In this document: in pieces, positions 1 through 6,950 of the stretch
Layout of the letters: every line of letters starts with the position of its first letter
How positions within the stretch are numbered: position 1 is the first letter of the stretch
DNA from: Bacteroidota bacterium
GTDB taxonomy: Bacteria; Bacteroidota; Bacteroidia; B-17B0; Aurantibacillaceae
DNA length: 64,000 bases
Direction of reading: 5' to 3'
Assembly: GCA_018267825.1 (NCBI GenBank)
Contig: JAFDXR010000021.1
Location: 117,685 to 181,684 of the forward strand
Translations under genes and position numbers: made by a program
Notes under the pieces: generated by a model
Seen by the model: the letters and a program-made list of their open reading frames with translations, nothing else
Databases searched by the model: none
What the model was told of the DNA's origin: nothing

Positions 1-195
1 AATAACATGAGTGGTAATGTGTCGGAAGTAGTCATTACACCGGGTGAAAACAACGTTAAAATATACAGAACCATCGGCGGTAACTGGAACAGCAACAAAA
101 AATTCCTGAAGATCAATGCCGAAGATGAGTTCAATGGTAATATCAGTCCATCACCTTTTATCGGTTTCAGACCGGTGATTATGATAAATAAGTAA
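1..195 (+). CDS. C-terminal end of a formylglycine-generating-enzyme (SUMF1) family protein, partial
   Basis: The reading frame is open from the window edge to the stop at 193-195, so only about the last 64 residues are present. They begin NNMSGNVSEV and contain GGNW and the terminal GFRPVI. These match the end of the SUMF1/FGE-sulfatase fold, which usually reads MSGNVWEW, then RGGSW, then GFR. In Bacteroidota this fold occurs in the T9SS/gliding lipoproteins GldJ and GldK as well as in many unlinked secreted proteins. The catalytic part and any signal peptide lie outside the window, so a choice between these is not possible. The usual Trp of the GNVWEW motif is replaced by Ser here. Confidence 0.75.
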   Translation, partial: NNMSGNVSEVVITPGENNVKIYRTIGGNWNSNKKFLKINAEDEFNGNISPSPFIGFRPVIMINK

Positions 196-200
196 ATTTG
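193..200 (+). promoter_or_regulatory. -7 element upstream of the MazG-like gene
   Basis: TAAATTTG is an exact match to the Bacteroidota -7 consensus TAnnTTTG. It overlaps the stop codon of the preceding gene and ends four bases before the ATG at 205, so transcription from it would start at or very near the start codon. I see no convincing -33 TTTG at the usual 19-20 base spacing. Confidence 0.4.
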
Positions 201-204
201 TTTC

Positions 205-531
205 ATGACAATTCATGAAGCACAGCAAAAGGTTGATACCTGGATTAAACAATACGGCGTTCGCTATTTCAACGAATTAACCAACACGGCCATCCTGATG
301 GAAGAAGTGGGCGAAGTTGCCAGGATTATGGCGCGCCGCTATGGCGAACAATCTGAAAAAGAAAGCGATAAAGGAAAGAACCTGGCCGACGAACTGGCGG
401 ATGTTATGTTCGTACTGATCTGCCTGGCTAATCAAACCGGCATTAACCTCGAGGAAGCCCTGGTAAAGAACCTCGATAAAAAGACCAACCGCGATACCGA
501 CCGGCATCACAATAATGAAAAATTAAAGTAA
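205..531 (+). CDS. MazG-type nucleotide pyrophosphohydrolase
   Basis: A 108-residue single-domain MazG-like protein. Such all-alpha enzymes hydrolyse (d)NTPs to the monophosphate and pyrophosphate, and are thought to clean non-canonical nucleotides from the pool. The metal-binding signature is visible as E33, E34 and E37 on one helix and E63-x-x-D66 (in DELAD) on the next. The length fits the short MazG/RS21-C6 class rather than the two-domain E. coli MazG. The start is only nine bases after the preceding stop and has its own -7 element. The tail is polar and rich in Asp, Asn and Lys. The exact substrate cannot be told from sequence. A second, unrelated-looking MazG-superfamily gene lies at 15845-16246. 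Confidence 0.85.
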   Translation: MTIHEAQQKVDTWIKQYGVRYFNELTNTAILMEEVGEVARIMARRYGEQSEKESDKGKNLADELADVMFVLICLANQTGINLEEALVKNLDKKTNRDTDRHHNNEKLK

Positions 532-605
532 TTTAACGGCGATTTTGGGTGAAAAAACCCGATATTTGTATGTACAATTATTAACCAACACTAACCTAAA
601 AAGAT

Positions 606-1016
606 ATGTATCCTGAAGCGATAGTAAAACCGATGAAAGCCGAATTAACGGACGCAGGTTTCGAAGATCTTTCAACGCCTGAAAAAGTAAAAGAAGCGAT
701 CAACTCATCTGAAACTGTATTAATGGTCGTTAACTCTGTATGCGGATGCGCCGCAGGCGCCTGCCGTCCCGGAGTGAAACTCAGCCTGAGCAATGCTAAA
801 AAACCGGTTAAACTAACCACTGTTTTCGCCGGTTTCGACACCGACGCTGTAGCTGAAGCCCGTAAACACTTTGCGCCTTACCCGCCATCGTCGCCAAGTA
901 TTGCCTTATTTAAAAATGGCGAACTGGTGCACTTTGTAGAGCGACACAACATCGAAGGCCGAAGCGCCGCCATGATCGGGGAACACCTCAAAATGGTTTA
1001 CGACGAATTTTGTTAA
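606..1016 (+). CDS. BrxA/BrxB-family bacilliredoxin
   Basis: A 136-residue protein of the YphP/YqiW (DUF1094) family, a thioredoxin-like fold. In Bacillus, bacilliredoxins remove bacillithiol from mixed disulfides on proteins. The CGC motif is at C46-G47-C48, followed by C53 in GACRPG, and the surrounding NSVCGCAAG is the family hallmark. Length is normal for the family, and there is no signal peptide, so it should be cytoplasmic. Members of several Bacteroidota groups make bacillithiol, but whether this organism does cannot be decided here. The gene stands alone between a MazG-like gene and a strong terminator. Confidence 0.9.
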   Translation: MYPEAIVKPMKAELTDAGFEDLSTPEKVKEAINSSETVLMVVNSVCGCAAGACRPGVKLSLSNAKKPVKLTTVFAGFDTDAVAEARKHFAPYPPSSPSIALFKNGELVHFVERHNIEGRSAAMIGEHLKMVYDEFC

Positions 1017-1020
1017 TAAA

Positions 1021-1050
1021 AAAACCCGGGCCGCATCGCCCGGGTTTTTT
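1021..1050 (+). terminator. Rho-independent terminator after the bacilliredoxin gene
   Basis: An 11-base-pair stem, AAAACCCGGGC paired with GCCCGGGTTTT, with a six-base CGCATC loop and a run of six T. It starts four bases after the stop codon. It also shows that the in-frame ATG at 1010 cannot be the start of murB, because that would translate through this hairpin. Confidence 0.9.
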
Positions 1051-1067
1051 GTTTTACTTACTTGCAT

Positions 1068-1075
1068 TATATTTT
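1068..1075 (+). promoter_or_regulatory. Near-consensus -7 element upstream of murB
   Basis: TATATTTT matches TAnnTTTG in all but the last base. It sits between the terminator and the murB ATG at 1082, only six bases before the start codon. Confidence 0.35.
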
Positions 1076-1081
1076 TATGCC

Positions 1082-2098
1082 ATGACCGTTACAAGCAACG
1101 TATCGCTTCAGCCATTCAATACTTTTGGAATACAGGCATCCTGCAGGTATTTCACAGAAATAAACTCCATAAACGATTTACAGGAACTTCAGAAAGAACC
1201 TGCATTTATGCAGCCCCTGAAACTCATTTTGGGTGGCGGCAGTAATCTTCTGCTGACGAAGGATGTTGACGGCATTGTGATTAAAAACAACCTGAAAGGC
1301 ATCAGCATTGTTTCACAAACGGAAGACTATGTCCTGGTGAAATGTGCAGCCGGCGAGGTATGGCACAATTTTGTGATGTGGACCATCGGGCAGAATCTCG
1401 GCGGGCTTGAAAACCTTTCCCTGATTCCGGGATGCACCGGCGCCAGCCCGATGCAAAATATTGGCGCCTACGGCGTGGAAATAAAAGACACCTTTCACGA
1501 ACTGGAAGCCATTGATATGAAAACAGGAGAGCTGGTTCGTTTTGATAATAACGCATGCAAGTTCGGCTACCGCGAAAGCGTGTTTAAACGCGACTATAAA
1601 GACCGGTACTTTATTGCTTCCGTTACATTTAAGCTCAGCAAAAAACCTGTGTACCACATTGAGTACGGCGCTATTAAACAGCAACTGGATGCCATGGGGA
1701 TAACAGAACTTTCGCTGCGCGCCATATCTGACGCTGTGATTCATATCCGCCGCAGCAAATTACCCGACCCGGCTGTGATAGGCAATGCCGGTAGTTTTTT
1801 TAAAAATCCCGAAGTATCTGCCGAAAAATACAATAGCTTAAAGGAATCGTTTCCTAACCTCGTGGCTTATCCACTTGAAAATGGTTCCTATAAACTGGCT
1901 GCAGGCTGGCTTATTGAACAAAGCGGCCTGAAAGGCTACAGGGCCGGAGATGCCGGCGTGCATACATTGCAGGCACTCGTACTTGTAAATTATGGCAAGG
2001 CCAGCGGAAAAGACATCTACAACCTTTCCACGCATGTACTGCAAACCGTTAGTCAGAAATTTGGTGTGGAACTCGAACGCGAGGTCAATATCATCTGA
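1082..2098 (+). CDS. murB: UDP-N-acetylmuramate dehydrogenase (MurB)
   Basis: MurB is the FAD/NADPH enzyme that reduces UDP-GlcNAc-enolpyruvate to UDP-MurNAc in cytoplasmic peptidoglycan precursor synthesis. At 338 residues it has the size of the E. coli type I enzyme. Visible family features are N-terminal NTFGI, the FAD-binding GGGSN near residue 51, GASPMQNIGAYG near residue 119, the type I tyrosine loop FGYRES near residue 162, and GSFFKNP near residue 237, which carries the catalytic serine. I place the start at the ATG at 1082, because the upstream in-frame ATG at 1010 lies before the preceding gene's stop and terminator. It is convergent with glmU, with a 12-base gap. Confidence 0.95.
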   Translation: MTVTSNVSLQPFNTFGIQASCRYFTEINSINDLQELQKEPAFMQPLKLILGGGSNLLLTKDVDGIVIKNNLKGISIVSQTEDYVLVKCAAGEVWHNFVMWTIGQNLGGLENLSLIPGCTGASPMQNIGAYGVEIKDTFHELEAIDMKTGELVRFDNNACKFGYRESVFKRDYKDRYFIASVTFKLSKKPVYHIEYGAIKQQLDAMGITELSLRAISDAVIHIRRSKLPDPAVIGNAGSFFKNPEVSAEKYNSLKESFPNLVAYPLENGSYKLAAGWLIEQSGLKGYRAGDAGVHTLQALVLVNYGKASGKDIYNLSTHVLQTVSQKFGVELEREVNII

Positions 2099-2110
2099 TA
2101 CTGCCCCACT

Positions 2111-3292
2111 CTATTTCTTCTGGCGTTGCGCCGCCGTTTGCCTGAATACCTCTGTCAGAATTGCTTTTTCAACATCGCTCAGTTCCATACCCCTGCGGGC
2201 ATATACACGCTCTGCCGTTTCAAAGAATTTCTCTGGTTTATAGATTTCAAAGCCCTGCGCACCACCCCATGAAAATGAAGGCACATGCGTTGGTGGAAAA
2301 TCACCGCCATAGATATTGGCAGCCACGCCCACAACCGTTCCTGTATTGAACATGGTATTGATTCCGCATTTGCTGTGATCACCCATCATGAGTCCACAAA
2401 ACTGTAAACCGGTATCTTCCGCTTTTTGACTTGTGTAATTAAATAGTTTGACGTTTGCGTAATTATTCTTCAGGTTACTGTTATTGGTATCAGCCCCCAG
2501 GTTACACCATTCACCGATCACGCTATTGCCCAGGAAACCGTCGTGAGCCTTATTGGAAAACCCAAAAATCACCGAGTTATTTATTTCGCCACCCACTTTA
2601 CTGTGCGGACCAATCGTTGTAGGGCCATATACTTTTGTGGAAAGTTTTAATGCACTGTGTTCGCCAAGCGCAAAAGGGCCGCGCACAACCGAATTTTCCA
2701 TCACTTCCGCCTCTTTACCTATATAAATAGGCCCACCCTTTGTATTCAGGGTACTGGCTTCTACAACAGCTCCTTCCTCCAGAAATACCAGCGAAGCATC
2801 ACCGATCACCGTATTCGTATCACTCAGTTTCTGCGATCTACGGCCTTTGGTGAGTAATTCAAAATCCTGTTTGATCGCCTCTCCGTTCTTCGAAAAAATA
2901 TCCCACACATGATTTACCATGGTAACATCGATCGTTAAGTCGGTAGCATTTTCGCGCAGCCTGGCTTCATCAAAAGCAGCTTCGCCCAGTTTAAACGCAA
3001 TGATGTCATTGCCCTTGGTAAGCACATTGCCTACTTCCATTTTCATGATCATGTTGGCCAGTTCTTTCGACGGGCAGACCTTTCCATTAATAAAAACAGA
3101 ATCGCGATCTCTTTTCAGAGGGTATTTACCCTGGAGCCACGGAGCCGTAAGATAAGACAACGGTGCCTGCAGGTAATGCGCCCATTTCTCCTCTATGGTC
3201 AGAATACCCATGCGTATGGCACAAACCGGTCGTGTAAACGTAAATGGTAAAAGTTCGGTTCTTGATGGATCGTCAAACAGAATATAGTTCAT
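2111..3292 (-). CDS. Bacteroidetes-type alternative GlmU (sugar nucleotidyltransferase with left-handed beta-helix)
   Basis: A 393-residue protein of the GlmU-like family that replaces canonical GlmU in Bacteroidota. It is expected to make UDP-GlcNAc by acetylating and uridylylating glucosamine-1-phosphate. The N-terminus (YILFDD, then TRPVCAIRMGI) is the divergent nucleotidyltransferase-like part. From about residue 160 to 300 there are hexapeptide repeats (IGDAS, VIFGFSN, GEWCNLGADT) forming a left-handed beta-helix. The NNSNLKNNY segment corresponds to the acetyltransferase site. The C-terminus is rich in Arg and Lys. It starts 11 bases after the stop of the large repeat protein at 3304-6729 and is probably cotranscribed with it. 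The function is family-level inference. Confidence 0.85.
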   Translation of the reverse strand: MNYILFDDPSRTELLPFTFTRPVCAIRMGILTIEEKWAHYLQAPLSYLTAPWLQGKYPLKRDRDSVFINGKVCPSKELANMIMKMEVGNVLTKGNDIIAFKLGEAAFDEARLRENATDLTIDVTMVNHVWDIFSKNGEAIKQDFELLTKGRRSQKLSDTNTVIGDASLVFLEEGAVVEASTLNTKGGPIYIGKEAEVMENSVVRGPFALGEHSALKLSTKVYGPTTIGPHSKVGGEINNSVIFGFSNKAHDGFLGNSVIGEWCNLGADTNNSNLKNNYANVKLFNYTSQKAEDTGLQFCGLMMGDHSKCGINTMFNTGTVVGVAANIYGGDFPPTHVPSFSWGGAQGFEIYKPEKFFETAERVYARRGMELSDVEKAILTEVFRQTAAQRQKK

Positions 3293-3303
3293 ATAAAATT
3301 TTA

Positions 3304-6300
3304 TTAAGGGCGTTTTGGTTTAACCGGCGATTGTACTCCATTTCCATTACCTCCGGGGTTTACAACAGGGTTACTATCTGTGGCAGGGTAAGTTACAGTA
3401 GCAGCCTTATCTGCACTACCACCGGCATTGGTAGCTTTTATATCCAGAATATTGGCACCATTACTCAGCGGCGTCGTAAATGAAACCAGGTTGGTAGCAG
3501 GATCGAATGTAAAATTGGTAACCACAACCGAATTAAACTTCACTTCGAGCTGGCTGGCACTTGTAATGTTGTATACTACTGCTGTATAGGTAAACGTCTG
3601 ATCATTGGTTGAGAAATTGTCTCCGGCCGGATTGGTAAACATAAGCCCCGGAGGTTTTTCATTGTTATGTGTCACCACTTTAATGCCGCCTTCACCCGGA
3701 TTTGAGTTGGTACGGGTGGCAAAGGTTACAGTTGCCTGTTTCGTATCAGTACCATCATTATTGGTTGCAGTCACCATGATCACGTTAGCACCATTTTGAA
3801 GATTGTCGGTAAAGCTACCGTTTCCGCTTGCAGCATCAAAAGCAAACGCACTTACGACATTGCCATTCAGTTTAACTATTACCTGGTTTTGCTGCACATT
3901 GCTCACATTAAAATTGAATGTATAAGCAGGATTACTTACAGTAGGGTTTCCTGAGGGTTGGCTAATGCTCACAACCGGCGGATGTAATACGGTGCGTTGC
4001 TGCTTTGTAACTGTTGCCGATTTTGTATCAGAGCCATCGTTGTTATTTGCCTGGATCTGCAGTGTATTGGGGCCATTACCAAGGGCACCCGTAAATTCAA
4101 AATAACCATTGTTAAATGTAAAATTGGTAACATTTACATTATTGTAAGTAACTGCCAGTTGCGAGGCAGATGAGATATTCTGGATGGTTGCTTTATAGGT
4201 ATAGGATGGTGAATACGTAGAACCATTGCCACCGGCCGGAGCATTAAATGTGATCTGTGGCGGGAGTTTAATATCCTCGTGGGTTCTGTAAACCACCGTA
4301 ACAGATTTTGAATCGTTACCCGATGCGTTTGTCGCAGTAATAGTCAATACGTTATTTCCAACGGTGAGAGCCACACCGTTCAGAATGACTTCTTTGGTAG
4401 CCGGATTATAAATGAAATAAACTGCATTACCGTTCAGTGTTACAGTTATATCGGGTTTCCCTGTTACACCGGTCACCGAAGCTTTGAAATTATAGGTAGC
4501 GTTATCGGTGGCGTTTGCCTCTGTTTCAGGCACGATGAAGGTTACAACAGGTGGTGGAAGTTGGATTTGTTCGTGCGGACGATAAACCACGTAAACAGAT
4601 TTGCTGTCGGTTCCAAAGCTGTTTTTGCCGGAAACAGTAAACATGTTATTTCCAACAATAAGAGCTACATTATTTAATGTTACTTCTTTGGTGGCGGTGT
4701 TGAAATTAAAGGCCACCGGAGAACCGTTTAATGTCACTGTAATATCTCCCTGTGAGGCAACATTCATCACGGTTGCATTGATATTGTAAACCGCGTTATC
4801 GGTTGAGTTTGCTTCGGAAGCCGGATTCACAAAGGTTACCAGTGGCGGTTTTCCCTGTTTTACCTGTCCGTTGTAGATAATGGCGGTAGATTTTGAATCT
4901 GATCCGAAATTATTATTGGCAGTAATGTTAATGCTGTTGCTGCCTATCATAAGAGATACAGGAATTTCCACCCGTTTCAGGTTATTATCGAAAGTGAAAT
5001 ACACACCAGTTGTGCCATTCAGACTTACCTGGATCTGGCTTTGGCTGCTTACATTCAACACCTGTGCTTTTACAGTATGGCTTGCCGACAAAGAAGTATA
5101 CGGATTTTGTACCGGGTCAATATATGTAATAACAGGTGGTGGCGATTGCTGCTGTTGCTGCAATACCTGGTATATGATTGTAGCCGTTTTGGAATCGACC
5201 CCAAAAGCATTACTTGCTTTTACAACAATGGTATTGTTGCCCTGCATAAGTGTTAATGGTAGACTTAACTGATAATTTGTAGTGTTGTACGAGAAATTTG
5301 ATGTCTGAACACCATTTACGGTCACAGCTATATCAGCGGCACCATTCACACCGGTTACAATAGCCAGAAGCGAATACTGCGGCTGATTGGTGGTATAAGG
5401 GTTTACCGATGGATTTACAATAGTAACCTGCGGTGGATTACCCTGTGGCGTTTCGGCAGGTTTCCTGTATTCAATGTATACCGTTTTTGAATCTGTACCC
5501 GACACATTGGTTGCTTTGATTTTCACAAAATTAGTTCCCTCGTTCAGTGTAGCCATATACTCCAGTATATGTGTAGTCGGGTTGAATGTGAAATTACTTT
5601 GATTAAAGGCATTTAACTTAAGCTGAATCTGAGAAGCACTCTCAACATTTAAAACCTGTGCACGAACCAGGTACTGTGCAACGCTCACAGTGCTCGATGT
5701 TGTAGCCGGATTAATAAAATCAACAATTGGTTTTGGAACCACATAAGGCGGATTCGTGCTGGCAGCTATCGTACTTGTAGGAACTACTGAATTGGTTGGC
5801 ACCACGGTATTAGTAGTGGTTACCGTATTGGAATAAACCGGCACATAGGCGCGTGTCGTATCTACAGTATTTTTATGGCCTTTGCCTCTGAGCGTAAACA
5901 ACAGGTTAATGCCCGTGTAGTGATAATAGTCTTTGCTTCCTGCAATCCAGTCATTGTTATGCCCCAGTTTGCCGTCCAGTAAATCCGCATTTACACCTTG
6001 CGGAAATGTCAGTTTATATTCCCATAGCATAGAGAAGCCGGGCGAAAACTGGTATCCCAGGCCAATACCACAGGATGGTGAAAATGTGATCAGGTTCCCC
6101 CCCTTGCTGCCGTATGCATTGGATTCATAACTCTTGTCGTACATCGAGCGCAGTGAGCTCAGGGTTTGTGTAGAATTTCCACTGGAGTCAATTTTACTGA
6201 AATTGTAAAGCTTATTGTCTGCATCTTTGAGGTTGGTATATGTTCTGAAGCTTGTCATACCAACGCCTCCCCATAAGTTGAGCAACACATGGGTTTGTTC

Positions 6301-6729
6301 ACGCAGGCGATTGAATGAAATCTGGAGTTCCAGGGAGCCTTCCCCTAATTTCATTTTGTAGTTGTCGTATACATAACGACGGTAAGCGGGCATGCTGTCT
6401 ACAAAGTTTACAGACGGATCGTATTTTCCATTCAATGCGTCGTTATGCTGAATATCATAATTCCGGGAGGTTCCAATCCCGTATGTATTGGCCGCCAGAT
6501 AACGGCCGCGGATCGCAAAAGAGAAAAAGTTTGTTTTATTTTCCCCCAGGCCTTTCTCCAGTGTGAAACCACCGCCTACACCGGCTTTGCTCCGGATATC
6601 GGATGTTTGCCAGGCCGCACCTATATTCAAACCAAGGCGCCAGGAGTTATAGTAACGGGAGTAGTCAGATGTTTGTGAGAACAACCAAACCGGAATTAAT
6701 AAAAAAAGCAGGAAGTAATGTTTTTTCAT
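3304..6729 (-). CDS. Large secreted or outer-membrane protein with eight tandem Ig-like repeats
   Basis: An 1141-residue protein. A signal peptide (KKHYFLLFLLIPVWLFSQ) is followed by about 280 residues rich in alternating aromatic and polar residues, resembling an outer-membrane beta-barrel (for example GIGLGYQFSPGFSMLWEYKL). A Thr/Val/Pro-rich linker follows, then eight repeats of about 95 residues to near the C-terminus, each built as PPxVTFxNP, then VxNV, then VTLNG, then GxNxxxIxAxNxxGxDSKS. They look like bacterial Ig/cadherin-type domains. The tail is Pro/Gly/Lys-rich, without a recognisable T9SS sorting domain. A barrel followed by a long external or periplasmic repeat stalk would be unusual. 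The function is unknown; adhesion or peptidoglycan binding is speculation. It is followed by alternative glmU. Confidence 0.75.
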   Translation of the reverse strand: MKKHYFLLFLLIPVWLFSQTSDYSRYYNSWRLGLNIGAAWQTSDIRSKAGVGGGFTLEKGLGENKTNFFSFAIRGRYLAANTYGIGTSRNYDIQHNDALNGKYDPSVNFVDSMPAYRRYVYDNYKMKLGEGSLELQISFNRLREQTHVLLNLWGGVGMTSFRTYTNLKDADNKLYNFSKIDSSGNSTQTLSSLRSMYDKSYESNAYGSKGGNLITFSPSCGIGLGYQFSPGFSMLWEYKLTFPQGVNADLLDGKLGHNNDWIAGSKDYYHYTGINLLFTLRGKGHKNTVDTTRAYVPVYSNTVTTTNTVVPTNSVVPTSTIAASTNPPYVVPKPIVDFINPATTSSTVSVAQYLVRAQVLNVESASQIQLKLNAFNQSNFTFNPTTHILEYMATLNEGTNFVKIKATNVSGTDSKTVYIEYRKPAETPQGNPPQVTIVNPSVNPYTTNQPQYSLLAIVTGVNGAADIAVTVNGVQTSNFSYNTTNYQLSLPLTLMQGNNTIVVKASNAFGVDSKTATIIYQVLQQQQQSPPPVITYIDPVQNPYTSLSASHTVKAQVLNVSSQSQIQVSLNGTTGVYFTFDNNLKRVEIPVSLMIGSNSINITANNNFGSDSKSTAIIYNGQVKQGKPPLVTFVNPASEANSTDNAVYNINATVMNVASQGDITVTLNGSPVAFNFNTATKEVTLNNVALIVGNNMFTVSGKNSFGTDSKSVYVVYRPHEQIQLPPPVVTFIVPETEANATDNATYNFKASVTGVTGKPDITVTLNGNAVYFIYNPATKEVILNGVALTVGNNVLTITATNASGNDSKSVTVVYRTHEDIKLPPQITFNAPAGGNGSTYSPSYTYKATIQNISSASQLAVTYNNVNVTNFTFNNGYFEFTGALGNGPNTLQIQANNNDGSDTKSATVTKQQRTVLHPPVVSISQPSGNPTVSNPAYTFNFNVSNVQQNQVIVKLNGNVVSAFAFDAASGNGSFTDNLQNGANVIMVTATNNDGTDTKQATVTFATRTNSNPGEGGIKVVTHNNEKPPGLMFTNPAGDNFSTNDQTFTYTAVVYNITSASQLEVKFNSVVVTNFTFDPATNLVSFTTPLSNGANILDIKATNAGGSADKAATVTYPATDSNPVVNPGGNGNGVQSPVKPKRP
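3387..5735 (-). repeat. Eight tandem Ig-like protein repeats (about 290 bases each)
   Basis: Eight successive repeat units inside the 1141-residue protein, recognisable at the amino-acid level by PP-V-T-F-x-N-P starts and G-x-D-S/T-K endings. Units four and five (roughly 4260-4850) are the most alike, sharing ATKEV, NGVAL or NNVAL, VGNN and SKSV. The units have diverged too far to be long DNA-level direct repeats. Confidence 0.7.
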
Positions 6730-6892
6730 AGGTCGATGTTTAATTTTTTCACACTTTATTTCAGTAATCGTTTTATTTTATTTTTCGCAACAGGCTTTGC
6801 CATTCTACCTGTTACAAAAACAACTTGTAAATACCCGGGGCTATCAAACAGACTAAGCAACTGAGGCGTATGCAAAGTAAAGTTTTAAAAAC

Positions 6893-6924
6893 AAAAAAAC
6901 ACAGACCCGGGTCTATGTTTTTTT
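6893..6924 (-). terminator. Terminator hairpin, near-perfect palindrome
   Basis: A 32-base palindrome centred on ACCCGGGT with one mismatch, flanked by A- and T-tracts on both sides, so it could end transcription in either direction. It lies 27 bases beyond the stop of the PorE-like gene and probably ends the 15637-6951 operon. The rest of 6730-6950 shows nothing else that I recognise. Confidence 0.75.
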
Positions 6925-6950
6925 AAATAATTAAAAACTATGCCAAATTT

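Noticed and set aside
1010..1081. An upstream start for murB.
   Set aside because: It begins inside the bacilliredoxin gene and runs through a strong terminator hairpin; the ATG at 1082 begins the MurB-like sequence.
3387..5735. A possible CRISPR-like or satellite repeat array.
   Set aside because: The periodicity is in the protein (Ig-like units of about 95 residues) and the DNA units are too diverged and long for a CRISPR array.
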